Positions 31,694 to 42,783 are shown, counted from the first letter of the stretch. The stretch: DNA of 64,000 nucleotides from Agapetus fuscipes (GCA_951799405.1 OX637343.1:3844001-3908000), one strand, 5' to 3'. Numbers and translations are program-made. The notes: a model not told the origin generated them from the sequence alone.

Positions 31694-32487
31694 ACGATGG
31701 ATAAGTTGATATTTCAGTTGGAGATGCTTGTCTTTATTATCAAACCAGACATCCAGTGTCGCATTCCAGCTTAAAAATCAGATCCGATCTAAATGGGATC
31801 CCGGCATGTCTTGTTGCATCATTCTGAATGTTCATGTGTGCTCCTCACCTGGGAGGCGAGATGTCGTCAGCCGATACGGCGCATTAGCAGCAGCAGGGCA
31901 GGAGCACCTGTCTGCCGCCGCGCTGGGATCGCGCTGATCTGTTGGCAGACATTTCTGACCTCACCGGATTATGATGGACTGCCCGGACAGGAATAACACA
32001 CGTGGGATGACATGAAATCGTAATACATGCAATGGATCATCTTGGAATTAGGTGAAATAAATGAGGTGCCTTCTTTGGCTTGTCTTATCTGTGTGCGAGA
32101 TGCTTTTACTCGTGTCAGTTCCTAAAGAACGGGGAAAATAGGATGCTGACGATCTAAAAATGGATCATTTTAAGCCATTGTCATCTGAAAGAAGTTTTAG
32201 GCATTCACGGTCGGCGGTTGACACTGCAGAGTTTCTTTCTGGGATCTGCTGGCGTGGTCTTTCAGAACTGGAGCTTTCGGGCGTTTAGCCTGTATCTGCG
32301 ATGGGCAAAATTTTCAGAAGCTCCAGCTCCGATAGATCACGCCTCTCAGATCTTGGAAAGCAACTCTCCATTGTCAACTGATGAATGAAGTCTCACCTTC
32401 CAATTTAATTCGCATGTTTTAACATGGCACTGTTTTAGATTTAGACAAGACTGCACCTTCTTAGTGCTTATCTGTAGGGGTGGCATA
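31694..32487. other. unassigned spacer, partly GC-rich
   Basis: 31790-31990 is GC-rich, and its minus strand has a donor-like CCCAG/GTGAGG at ~31850. No coherent exon could be supported. Confidence 0.3.
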
Positions 32488-32621
32488 GGCCCAGTATTTT
32501 CAAAATTAGCATAGCGACTTTAAATTAAATGATTTGGACACACTTACGTCAATCGCGTAGGTAGTTTTTTTATCAGTTTAAACTTTAAAGTCACATAAGC
32601 AAACCTTGAAAATACCGGGCC
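32488..32621. mobile_element. short MITE with ATA flanks
   Basis: Ends GGCCCAGTATTTTCAA and TTGAAAATACCGGGCC, with inner pairing of GACTTTAAA. ATA lies on both sides (32485-32487, 32622-32624). A single end of the same type is at 24279. Confidence 0.7.
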
Positions 32622-33648
32622 ATAGTGTGTAGAACCTATTTAATTTCTCATGTGAGTGAGTTAGTTATTCGGCAAACGTTTGTATATGTTCCGATTTGTA
32701 ATGACAGCTCAGTAAACACACGTTGCTATTGAAAAGAAAATACCGCGACGAGAAATCATGAACTCAATCAATCACTGAACTGTGAATGAGCGCTCTTACC
32801 AACTGAGCTATCGACCAGCCTCCTGGATGTGAAATGAAGCCCAGCAAACGCAGTTCTAATGTGCACGGCTTGAGAAGCATTCTGTTCATGAAGTTGTCAG
32901 CTACTTGAGAGTGGAAAGGTCAAACAAATTGGTCGATTGCTCTCCCTCATTCCCCGCGCACACAGTACAGTGCACGAGCATGCAAGCAAACCGAGTTGAA
33001 ATTAGCCGCCGGTGTTGAAACCAGCTATGTACTGAATGCGCCACAATCTGGACTGCTAATTAATGGTGTACCAGCGCTCATTAATACTAAATTATCATGT
33101 ATAATATCATCGTCATCATCTGTGGAACAAAAATACTTGGTGCTTTTGGTCTGCGGCCAATAAATAATCATCTCAAATCGTTCACATCATTTCTGTCCAA
33201 CGTACTTAGACATGGATAGAATGAATCGGCAGGGTAGGACTGGACCTCTTGATGTTGATCACGAGGCTGAACAAGAGTTCAGTTGGCCTACATAAATAAA
33301 TGATCTTTTTTTTTTAAGTGTTGGATTATTTTGTCGTGAATTAGAAAAAAAACGAATTCATCAAAATTAGAATAGTAATAACATCACGACTAGAGAGTAT
33401 AATGATAAACACGAATACGTTTTAATTATCATATCTCAGTTTGTATGTTAAGGATTCCGTAATAGGGGGACGGCTACACGAAAGCCACTATCTGAAATGC
33501 CAATCATCCTCTTCATAATGTAAGAAACCTGATAACAATTAAGGTAATTCAATATATACATGAGGATCCTAGCTATGCTAGTATATTATCACTTTTCTCT
33601 TCGTTTTCTAAAGCAAAATTAGGATTTTCCTTCAGAGTGACAAAAAGA
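32622..33648. other. mostly unassigned spacer with a SINE-A head remnant
   Basis: 32735-32818 keeps the reverse SINE-A head (ACCAACTGAGCTATCGACC) in diverged form. The rest shows nothing recognisable. Confidence 0.45.
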
Positions 33649-33783
33649 GATAATTTGTTTGATGAACGCTGTTTTTGTGTGAACCAATTCTCAAGAACCC
33701 TCTGCGAAGTTAGTCCTTATAAAATACGCTAATTCTCAATTAAAACCCAGATGCTTTCGGCTGGATAATACCGGTCTTTGGTA
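33649..33783 (-). repeat. SINE-B fragment, diverged
   Basis: GAACGCTGTTTTTGTGTGAA to TACCGGTCTTTGGTA. Confidence 0.7.
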
Positions 33784-33901
33784 TTTTTTTTTTTGTGTTC
33801 GTCCCTTATCAAACCCATGACCTTCGAAGTTCTGTAATTTTCTTTGACTTTGTTCACCTCATCTTCGACGTACTCAACCTTTTCACAGCAGCACTGTAAG
33901 A

Positions 33902-34348
33902 ATAATAATAGGATGATTTATTTCGTGAGCGCTGTTTTTTGTCGCTCAGAGCCCTCTGCGAGCTTGGTCGTCGCTGTAGAAAGCGCCAATTCTCAAGCAA
34001 GAACCTGTTGGTGTAAGGCTGGATGGACTGTACCCTTAGTACGAGCTGCAAAACTTGAGTAAAGTAAAGTTTACGGATTATATGTATTAAACAGTGATTT
34101 CCCCCAAAATCTGCAGTTTTTGTTTTTTACACTTTATATGGTCTTAGCAAAAGAGTTACAGCGATGAAGAAAATCAAGTTCAAACAAACAAAAACGGCAG
34201 ATTTTGGGGAAAATCACTCTTTAATACTTTCCGTAAACTTTTCTTTACTCAAGTTTTGCAATTCGTACTCAGGGTACTGGTGGTGATCGGTCTTTGTGAA
34301 AGGCCACTAGTCCGAAGTGTTGACCACTAGACTAGGGACCGGTCAATG
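33902..34348 (-). repeat. SINE-B interrupted by a palindromic MITE
   Basis: Tail and core at 33902-34029 (GGATGATTTATTTCGTGAGC, AAGGCTGGATGGA). It resumes at 34281 with GGTGATCGGTCTTTG and ends at GGGACCGGTC. Confidence 0.8.
34033..34274. mobile_element. palindromic MITE inside SINE-B
   Basis: Long inverted arms of about 90 bp: CCCTTAGTACGAGCTGCAAA, TTGAGTAAAG, GTTTACGGA and GATTTCCCCCAAAATCTGC pair with their complements on the right. TA flanks both ends (34031-34032, 34275-34276), which would fit a Tc1/mariner-type insertion; the superfamily is inferred. Confidence 0.78.
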
Positions 34349-34491
34349 CACAACCTCAAGGTTTCCGCCTACAGTCTACACCTTCTACGTCCACTACACA
34401 AAGCTCTGAGCTGTTGTCATTATCTAATCCACCCCTCTGCTTCACCATCACCAGTTCATGACTTCCTGCAATCACGGAGCAATGCAAAGTC

Positions 34492-34810
34492 CAGTCGATA
34501 GCTCAGTTGGCAGAATGCTTGCATTCCATGCCGTGAGCTCGGGTTCGAATCCCACCGACGGTGTCAGAAATGATTTCCCGTTTCGGTGTTTATTTCAAAC
34601 CCCAAAATAAAATAGCGGCAAGGTTTACTCAGCCTTCACAGGAAATGAGTACCAGCCCCCTCGGGTGCTGGGAAACCACCACTTCAACTTAATTGGTTGG
34701 CGTAAGGTCGGCCCCCCTACCTGTTAAAAATAAATAGGTTCCACTCGCCACATGCGAAATCCTTCGTAACCACGCGGCAGGAAGATACACTAAATGTATA
34801 GCTTAGTTTC
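34492..34810 (+). repeat. SINE-A copy, full length
   Basis: CAGTCGATAGCTCAGTTGGC to ACACTAAATGTATAGCTTAG. Confidence 0.88.
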
Positions 34811-35081
34811 GTTTGCTTTTTACGTCCTGTACTAATCATTTCGCCTTCAATATTGACGAGTGCCCCAAGTATAAGATTTAACGTAAATACTCTACTGCAA
34901 GTAAAACCCACAAACAGAAGAATGTATGGAAGATGCAACAGCGCCTCTAGTGAAATTCGTCCCCGTAGTGCTTGTTTGTCTTATCTCCAACAGAGATAAT
35001 TTCACATGAGCAATGTTTGCATGTGTAGGTACTGTACACCTACCAATGTGCTCTATCTTTAATCTATATATTTTTTTAACT

Positions 35082-35311
35082 CTATAATCTAAGTTGCAAT
35101 GAGATATCTAAACATTTAAAATTCATATTCAATGCACGCCCACAAACAACACATGTAACTTCGCGTTTACAAATGCTGCATGTGTATTTACAAATTAAAA
35201 TCCAAACCCTACAACTTTTGCCGTCCTTCTCTGAAACAGGGGTGACATTGGCAAAGTGAACCATTTTTTACTGCATGGGTGGCCAGCCTCATACGAACCT
35301 GTAAGTCGAAG
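35082..35311 (-). repeat. R3 copy
   Basis: Reverse R3, TCTATAATCTAAGTTGCAAT to GTAAGTCGAAGGAAC, with a small internal deletion. Confidence 0.85.
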
Positions 35312-35643
35312 GAACTTCAAGGGGTCTTATGAATGCTGGAAAATCTGAAACAACTTTCACATTAACGTGTTTTACGTTTTTTTCTTAGCTCAGATTGTTT
35401 AGACTTTAGAATGTGATGTGATTGTGTTGAAAACAATTCCACTTAAAGGTCATCTTTGAAACAAATGGCAGATAAGCCAAACAAGCACCAGGGCCCAGGG
35501 GGACAAAATATCGTATTTTTTCGTTTTCTTTACGCGATAGCTGAGTATTAAAGTACGTGTCTAGTGGGTATAGAAGACGTTGAAAAAATAATTAGATGAT
35601 CGATTGATATCAGCTTGTAGGCGTGCGGCATGCGGCACGTGAC
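35312..35643. other. unassigned spacer
   Basis: Nothing recognised up to the transposon's target site. Confidence 0.35.
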
Positions 35644-35647
35644 ATGT

Positions 35648-38600
35648 CGCACCTTTAATAATAAACCGTAACAACTCAAAAATCATGATTGTTGGGAAAT
35701 CGCGTTTAAAGTTTTGCAAGTTTGGCGCCGATTACGTTTTAACGAAATTTATGAAATTTGAGCATTGTGATGTAATGTAAATGTATTAATTGTATTGTCA
35801 ATAAAATATTCTTTTAAATGGCATATAAAAAAAGTTAATATTGTTTATAGTTTTTAAAATTTTATGGTTTAAAAAAGACATTAGCGACTTGTATCTCTTT
35901 ATGATTAAAAATGCAAGTAAATACTTAAAATGGTATGGGATATAAAACCTATTATTACAGTTTATTATTTTAAAAAAGCTGTGAAATATTTGACATTCAG
36001 AAATAATGCAGTTTATTAGTAAAATCAAATGAATTTTTTTTTTACTTTAAGTTATAATGCAGTTTATGATTAAAAAATAATAAATCATGACCAATTAGTT
36101 TCGTAGTATGTTGGTAAAAAAAAAAAAAAAATATAACAAGTTAATTTTATTCAAATTAAAATACAAATTACAATCTACTGAAAATAATCAAAAGGAATTT
36201 ATCAATAATAATAATTTTAGAGAAATAACCTCATCGTTAGCAAGGTTTGCACAAAAACTAAAAAGTTCTTAAATAACTATGGGATGAGGTGTCATACAAT
36301 TAAAAAATATATAATTAATTGAGTATAGAATTGTAAAAAGATGAGTAATACTCTGGAATTAACCCTTCGGTAATAAGCTCCTTTAAATCCTTCTGTTTAT
36401 TGGCGCTCAGTTGTTGTTTCTCAGTATATGCTTTTGAAAGCACATTATCTGACAGGGGTTTAATTTTTTTTCTCTTATTTCTCACGTTCACTTCTTTATA
36501 GTCTTCATCCTCGTACGATGTTTTATAACAGAAAGTGAACGGATCTTTTTTATTCATCTTCAGATGTTTAATGTCATTCCAGTGAAATTAGCATAGGAAC
36601 AGCACAGGTCACATTGGTCTTTTTTCGTCTGGTGAAAATGTAAATTAAATTCTTCCGTAAAAATTTTGTAGTAGGTAAAGTAGTTGCCAACTTCTTTACT
36701 ACTTAGAGTTTGCAACCCTGTAAAGTCTTTGTAGAGATCTTTAATAGTCTTATCTCCACATATATACTCCCTTGTGGTTTGAGCTCTAATATAGTGTGAT
36801 TCTAGTCTAGGAATAGATTCGATGTGCTTTTTTATGTCGGCTACTAATTCAGAATTCAATACTTTATTGTGACCATGTTTTCCGCGTTTGTCTTCCGACA
36901 AGTCGCCCATTTCATCTGTTTTTGTCACCACTGTGTGAATCATTCTGTTGGTGATGTCCAAGGTGCTTTTGAAAAATTGTTTGCATACTCTGGTTTTGTT
37001 TTTATCCAGAGTCAAGTAGAAAGCTTTATTAGCACGTCTGGGAGTTTTAGCATTGGTGTATTTGTATTTGGGTTTTACATCAACCATGCAACTCCTTATG
37101 AATGCTCTTTGCTTATCTAAATTCCCCAATTTCCAAAAATGATTAAATATTTCGTATCTTCCTTGGGTATTGATTTTTTCTGAACATTTCAATCTGTACT
37201 TGTCGGTACATGGAGTCTTGAGGCAACGAGCGGCCTTAACAGTATGTTTGCTAGTTTTGGACATAGACACATAAGCTCGTCCTTCGTTTCGCATCCTTTT
37301 TGTTCTATTTTGTTTCCATTTCGCAGGATTTCTTAACCGTTTACGACCTCTGTTTTGTATGTCCTGGTTTGATATATCGTTATCAGAGCTTGAGGAATCC
37401 AAGTTTGATGGAAATAGAAAATTTGTTTTTCTTTGTTCAAGTGTTAATAAATTTGTCTTCAAGGCTGAATGTAGGATCGTCCATATCATCGTCTATGTCA
37501 CTCTCATCAGTGAATATAGGTGAAGTTGTGATTGGGACATTCATTGCACAAGGTCTCCGTGTTCGTTTGCTACTCTCAGCTGTTGAAGTCTAAAAAGAAA
37601 CTATTATTAATTAAATGTTCATTTTATAGTTAAAGAAAGATTTTTTTAAATTATTTTTAAAACATAAAGTAATTACATCAGATTTGCCATTGTTTTGCAT
37701 TGTGTTTTTTTCCGTTGCATGTTCTTCTAATTCAGGAGCCGTGGGTGCTATTGAAGAAGCCAAGTCAATTTGTAGTTTGCTGCTCTCTCGAGTGTGTCCG
37801 TTAGTATGTCCTGTAGATGTTAAGCTATCAGATGAGAAAGACGAGCTTGATGAACTCGAAGAAGAAGATATTCGTCTTGATTTGGTTATTTTTTCTTCAA
37901 TTTCTTTAGTATTGTCCACATCATTTTCATACGAAAAACCATCACTGTCATAGTCTGGTACAAGATTTGTTTTTAATCCAGTGACTTGTAGTGATTGGCT
38001 TACCAAATTGACAGTTTCAATTGAACTTAGTAGTTGAGGATCCTGAAATTTTATTGAAGTAAGTAATCATGGAACACTATTTTTTGTTATTATATTTTAG
38101 TGAGATAATGTTAAAACAACTTACACGATCTCTTGCTCCTAGCTCCAATTCACGCCACTTTTGAGGGGAATCAGACAGTGATTTTAATTTAGCTTTTTCC
38201 TTCAGTTTCTGAAAAATTAAAACAAAGTTAGACAGTTAAGTAATGACTTTCACTAAAATATTTGCATTAGATAAGAGCTTACTTCAGAATCATCACGATA
38301 AGTTTCATTTCCGACCATATTCCAACGTGGGTTTATATTTTCATTGTATTTGAAGACCTCTTCGCGTGGCTAAAACAATGATGTATATTTTATTGAATAG
38401 GGATTATGGTGGTCATATTGTCCGACTGATAGCTACTATGTAGAAAGTTATTTATGGAATAACACTGTATAATACTAACCTTATTGCTCTCACAGTCACC
38501 AGCATCCTCCACGTCTCCACGCGTAAACACGTCGTCCTCCCGAGACATTTCGGATGGTTGGACAAAGGCCAAAATTTTTTGACTCCTCCATAGCCTCTTC

Positions 38601-39259
38601 ATTCTCCAATATTATAGGCTAAAACTTTTAAAAGTGATACCTGCTTAACATGAAAGAGAAACAAAAACAAACAAGTTTAAATATCTAATTGAAGTTTTGC
38701 AAACAAATAAATCATAAACTGCATCAAATAATAATTGATCTTAGATTTTGGATAAGTTTTCATAATAAATCGATGTAAACTTAAATGATCCAAGTAAATT
38801 CTCCTTTATTTAGAAATAAAACGCAACAAATCGAATAAGTGTTAGAATGCTGCCACATTTTTATTCATAAAACGAATTAAATCTAAATGGCTCAAAATGA
38901 GCAGATTTATTTTTAAAAATAAAGAGAAATAAGTCAAATAAATACACTTTAATATTAAAATAAATAAACATGAGGTCCTTACTTGTTAGTGTTAAATTGC
39001 ACTATTTTGAATTGGTTCACCCGAAAACTCGTCCCACTCCAATCACTTCCGGTATAACACTGACTGATTCGTTATTTGAATACCAACGCCACCAACGGTT
39101 TAATCAAAAAGAGAGATTCGATCCTCTATCTCACTTGTAATGCTCTGAATGCAGCGCCTCTTGGACTCAACGTATTCATTTCTCGTAGTTAACGCGTTTT
39201 ATTATTAAATCTCAGAAAACCCATTTTTTGAGTTGTTTCGGTTTATTATTAAAGGTGCG
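35648..39259 (-). mobile_element. 3.6 kb DNA transposon with 35 bp TIRs (Sola-like, tentative)
   Basis: The terminal inverted repeats are 35 bp with one mismatch: CGCACCTTTAATAATAAACC at 35648 and its complement ending at 39259, both continuing as GnAACAACTCAAAAA. ATGT lies directly outside each end (35644-35647 and 39260-39263), a 4 bp target duplication. One minus-strand multi-exon transposase-like gene fills 36315-38602. Four-base duplications and this style of gene suggest the Sola superfamily, but that is from memory of the family and not proven. The gene is broken, so this copy is probably non-autonomous. Confidence 0.85.
36315..38602 (-). pseudogene. spliced transposase-like gene, internally deleted
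   Basis: Exons inferred from donors and acceptors that keep one frame: 38602-38480 (MKRLWRSQKILAFVQPSEMS start, 41 codons), 38369-38283 (29 codons), 38208-38125 (28 codons), 38042-37677 (122 codons, with a Ser-run and acidic stretch) and 37589 onward. A one-base frameshift lies near 37440-37500, after which the frame reads GRKRLRNPAKWKQNRTKRMR, then NHFWKLGNLDKQRAFI, SEDKRGKHGHNK, HIESIPRLESHYIRAQ and FHQTKKDQCDLCCSYA (a Cys cluster), ending at 36560. Immediately afterwards a different frame (36557-36315) gives the usual C-terminal wording, KQKDLKELITEGLIPEYYSS. The segment between, which should hold the acidic catalytic core, is missing. The N-terminal motif order matches a family of insect and hydra transposon-derived proteins; host function is unlikely. 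Confidence 0.75.
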
Positions 39260-39263
39260 ATGT

Positions 39264-40097
39264 GACAACACGTCGTCAGATCGTTCTTCACTGCAATTAG
39301 TGACGATCTCATGGTCTACATGCCACGCCACACTCATTCATTTCTACAAAATGTCGATGTGCCCATGTTGGAGTAAGGTGACGAGATAGCGATTCGTGTC
39401 CAAAAATAAGGTGCACTGTGATTTATTTTTATCTATGGAGTTCTTCAGCAAGCGCTAGCAAGCTTCGATTTGGATTGATATCCAAAGTGTAAGAAATTTA
39501 GCAGAGTAGCGCTTCTGAGCCGCTTTTAAAGCTCTCGTAGCGGACAGTACGTACCTAAATGTCAATTGAAGATACACTTTTTGCTTTCTGATCGTCCATC
39601 TTTCCGGTTGCCCCAGCCCGATGCAAGTCTTTACGTCTCTCTTTAACATCGCTTCTGACGGAAGCTGTATGAAACAGTGGCTACTAGATCTTCTTTGGAT
39701 AACACTCGAGAGACAATCCACGATCCCTGTCTGCGCTTGTCCTTGATTGATGAAATACATTGATGTTCCATTCGTCTGCCAATCATTAGCGGTGACTTGT
39801 AGTCGGTCTGTAGTTAGTAGTTAGTGCCTGCCTTGAGGTGGCCATGATCTGTAACGAGATGTTTTGAATGTCAGTAATGTGCTTGCTATGTGTTGTTCTC
39901 TCGCCAGTACTTAGTTTGGTGTACTCGCACACAATGTGTGTACCCGGTATGGGGTCAAGGTGATATTCTGCCACGTATACCTAATGCATTTTTAATTCAC
40001 CTCTGTCTTGTGTACTTTACAGATTTTGTATTGTGTGACCGCTCTAGGCTTGTCCATCGAAAACGATAATTTTAATTGTATCTGCGAAAAACAATAC
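39264..40097. other. unassigned spacer with unrecognised minus-strand frames
   Basis: Frames at 39974-39786 and 39760-39455 (minus) read plausibly as protein but have no recognisable motif, and I cannot support them as exons. Confidence 0.3.
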
Positions 40098-40556
40098 GGG
40101 CCCTACCTCACCGGGATGCCATGGCAACGTCGCCGGCTACGTATCCAAACAATTCATATTACAATGTATGACAGGTAACTCACTTGGCGACGGGTTGGCT
40201 ACGTCGCCAATTTGGAAGCGTAGCCACGACTGTCGGCTCCCTGTGTGGAGACTGGCGACCGTGGCGACCTGGCGACGTCGCCAGTAACATGTACGCGAGC
40301 AAGCTGCGGCTCACTCACTCAGTGTCTAACCAGCCGCCAAGATGGACGCAAAATGAGTTTCAATACAAAAAGATTCATTGTAGAAATTCAAAATCGACCA
40401 TGTTTATGGGATTCCGCCATAAAAAATTGTTCCGATCGTAATTTCAAAATAAAACGTTGGAACGAAATAGTTAATTTATTCAAAGTAAAAGACGAGATGA
40501 CGGTGGTTTTGAAAAAACACCACCTCGACTTCGATCTGATATATATATATATATAT
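40098..40556 (+). mobile_element. PIF/Harbinger-type left end with MADF gene start
   Basis: Begins GGGCCCTACCTCACCGGGAT, the same terminus seen at 40905 (after TTA) and 41115 (after TAA). A frame starting at 40353 reads MSFNTKRFIVEIQNRPCLWD, then RWNEIVNLF, the start of a MADF domain (RP.LWD and the following W). MADF/Myb-like proteins are the known second gene of PIF/Harbinger elements. The frame runs into an AT microsatellite at 40541 and the element's right end is missing. Confidence 0.65.
40353..40540 (+). pseudogene. MADF-domain accessory protein, N-terminal fragment
   Basis: About 62 codons: FIVEIQNRPCLWD, a basic stretch, then WNEIVNLFKVKDEM. In PIF/Harbinger elements the MADF protein binds DNA and helps import the DDE transposase. 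Here it is truncated by the TATATA tract, and no transposase partner is visible. Confidence 0.6.
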
Positions 40557-40646
40557 ATTTTTTTAAGAAATCCTGTGCGGGAGACTGCCTAGATTCTAGA
40601 GACTCTAGGGGTCTATGACACTTGTTGTAGTGCCGCAGAGGTGTAC
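40557..40646. repeat. unclassified repeat, also at 53075-53400
   Basis: TTTTTTTAAG, GGGAGACTGCCTAGATTC, AGAGACTCTAGGGGTCTATG and GTGCCGCAGAGGTG recur in the same order at 53075-53400. Confidence 0.65.
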
Positions 40647-40864
40647 GAGCTTGGTCGTCGCTACAAAGCGCCAATACTCAAGCAAGACCCAGTTGCTGTA
40701 AGGCTGTATGTGACCGGTCATTGTTAAAGGTTTATGAATTTTTCAACCCAGCGAAGAGCAAATTTGAAAATATAAATGGTATATTTTTTGTGCTCCGCCG
40801 GGATTCGAACCCACAACCTTCCCATTCAGAGTCCGCAGTGTTACCACTGTGCTACGGACCGGTT
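40647..40864 (-). repeat. SINE-B, 3'-truncated
   Basis: Core and tRNA-like head, GAGCTTGGTCGTCGCTACAA to GCTACGGACCGGTT. Confidence 0.85.
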
Positions 40865-40904
40865 AATTCAAAATGATATAAAAGGATGGACCCCTAATTT
40901 CTTA

Positions 40905-41114
40905 GGGCCCTACCTCACCGGGATGCCATGGCGACGTCGCTGGCTACGTAGCCATGGCTACCTCTGGCTACCTACGGTCGCCAAATGGAGTAGCCAGTGG
41001 CGACCCTCTGTCAGTTCAGTTCTCCCTCGTATCGAGAATGGTTGCTTAGTGCATAGAATAAATCACACTTATTTATTATGTGCGTCGCAAAAAGTTTAAA
41101 AAGAAGAAACCTAA
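40905..41114 (+). mobile_element. PIF/Harbinger-type left end, second copy
   Basis: TTA then GGGCCCTACCTCACCGGGAT. It diverges from the first copy after ~45 bp (GCTACGTAGCCATGGC). No right terminus. Confidence 0.6.
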
Positions 41115-41237
41115 GGGCCCTACCTCACCGGGATGCCATGGCGACGTCGCCGGCTACGTATCCAAACAATTCATATTACAATGTATGACAGGTAACTCAC
41201 TTGGCGACGGGTTGGCTACGTCGCCAATTTGGAAGCG
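41115..41237 (+). mobile_element. 123 bp Harbinger-type fragment flanked by TAA
   Basis: Starts GGGCCCTACC after TAA (41112-41114) and stops at GGAAGCG before TAA (41238-41240). Identical over most of its length to 40098-40220, including GACAGGTAACTCACTTGGCG. Confidence 0.6.
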
Positions 41238-41299
41238 TAATTTCTTTTCAGTTGCAATGCCTTTCTGTAAAATTTAAATGAAATAAAAAACTAACAGTT

Positions 41300-41714
41300 C
41301 TAATCTAACCTAATATAAGTTGCAAAATATGTTTCATTGGGGATTCACATTATATGCACTCTCACAAGCAGTCGCGCTTGCACATGCCGCATGTGAACCT
41401 ACAACATAAATACCCAAATCTCAAATGGACACACACCATGCTACTCTTGCCGTCCTTTCCTGAAACATTGGCAAAGTGAACCATTTTTTACAGCAGACGG
41501 CAAGAGTTGCAGAGCTTATGTTCATTTGAGATTGGATTTTTATATTGTAGGTCCACATGCGGTATGTGTTAGCGCGAAATTATACATGTCTGCTTGTGGG
41601 AATGCATTTAATATAAATCTTAAATGATATATATCTTTGCAGCTTAGATTAGATTAGATTAGATTAGATGGGTGGTGAGCTGCATATCGATCGACCTATA
41701 AGTCAAGAAACAAG
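41300..41714 (-). repeat. R3 copy interrupted by a second R3
   Basis: Reverse R3 41300-41494, resuming 41669-41714 (GGGTGGTGAGCTGCATATCG, AGTCAAGAAAC) after a forward R3 insertion. Confidence 0.85.
41495..41668 (+). repeat. R3, 5'-truncated, nested in R3
   Basis: GACGGCAAGAGTTGCAGAGC to GCAGCTTAGATT plus four TTAGA-type units. Confidence 0.87.
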
Positions 41715-42053
41715 TTCAATTATATAATTACATCAGCATTAATTCGTTTACATTCCCTGTACATTTTGTGTGAGGATTTCCTCTTGCTTCAAGCGGTCGC
41801 TTCACAGCTCACTCTTCATCACGTCATCTCCTTCACCAGGGAATCTTGTCTTGCGAGTCTTGCAGCGCAGCAATCACTCCCAGCTGTTGGGGAGATGGAA
41901 GCCGGGTGGATGTGCTATTTCTGTTGCGGCTTATCGCCCCGCAGGATCTCCAGACGAGTCCCCGAGAGACCGCAGGAACTATCTAGATGTGGCATGTGCC
42001 AGAGAGGTCCAGGCGTGCACAAGCAGATGCCGATAATATAATAATAGTAGGAT
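41715..42053. other. unassigned GC-rich spacer
   Basis: 41760-42030 is GC-rich with two overlapping plus-strand frames; no motif recognised. Confidence 0.3.
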
Positions 42054-42297
42054 GATTCCTTGACTGATAGGTTGGTATGAGGTTGACCACCCATACTGTA
42101 AAAAATGATTCACTTTGCCAATGTCACCCCTGTTTCAGGGAAGGTCGGCAAGAGTTGCAGGGCTGATGTTCATTTGAGATTGGGTTTTTTATATTGTAGG
42201 TCCACATGCGGCATGTGTGAGCGCGAAATTATGCGTGTCTGCTTGTGGGAATGCATTTAATATGAATCTCAAATGATACATATCTTTGCAGCTTAGA
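42054..42297 (+). repeat. R3 copy
   Basis: ATTCCTTGACTGATAGGTTG to TTTGCAGCTTAGAT. Confidence 0.9.
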
Positions 42298-42299
42298 TG

Positions 42300-42483
42300 T
42301 AAGCGCTGTTTTTGTGTAGAATGACCCTGTTGCTGTAAGGCTGGATAGACCTTTAGTGACCGGTTTTTGGTAAAGTTATCTGTCAATGAATTTTTCACCC
42401 AATATTTGAAAATATAAATGGTATTTTTTTTGTGCTCCGCCGGGACTCGAACCCACAACCTTCCATTTATGAGTCAGAAGTGT
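42300..42483 (-). repeat. SINE-B, deleted form
   Basis: AGCGCTGTTTTTGTG, core and head (GGGACTCGAACCCACAACC), with part of the core lost. Confidence 0.8.
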
Positions 42484-42567
42484 TGCGTGTGTGCTTATGG
42501 GAACGCATGTAATATGAATCTTAAATGTACTTTATATATCTTTGCACCTTATAGATTATAGATTAGT
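42484..42567 (+). repeat. R3 tail fragment
   Basis: GTGTGTGCTTATGGGAACGC to ATAGATTATAGATTAG. Confidence 0.8.
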
Positions 42568-42577
42568 TCCTTAGGTA

Positions 42578-42783
42578 ACTCTAAAATGATGATGAAGATG
42601 ATGATGAGTTGATGATTTCTTTATAGCGCCGTTTCGTGATGTAGTCACTCCAAGGGCGCTGGTGCAAACGATTCCAGAAATTTGCTTGTCTTCAGTGCAT
42701 TCCGGAACTTTCCATAGTCCTCTAGCTCTCTCACATGATGTGGCAGGTGGTTCCAGGCCAAATTTAAAGTTAGCAATGAAGAT
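42578..42783 (-). pseudogene. CR1/L2-like LINE C-terminus (second type)
   Basis: Minus-strand frame reads WNHLPHHVRELEDYGKFRNA, then LKTSKFLESFAPAPLE and stop, matching the WN.LP..VR......F...LK..LF ending of CR1/L2-group LINEs. It has a GGCGCTATAAAG 3' UTR and an ATCATC tail at 42578-42605. Confidence 0.75.

Noticed and set aside
31790..31990. Minus-strand exon with a GTGAGG donor
   Set aside because: The best frame hits a stop before the donor.
35800..36028. AT-rich open frame near the left end of the Sola-like element
   Set aside because: Low-complexity sequence after the gene's stop, with no similarity to anything.
39455..39974. Minus-strand open frames of 62 and 101 codons next to the Sola-like transposon
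   Set aside because: No recognised motif and no convincing splice linkage between them.
41766..42041. GC-rich overlapping open frames of ~90 codons
   Set aside because: Two frames are open over the same bases, as expected from GC-rich non-coding sequence; no motif.
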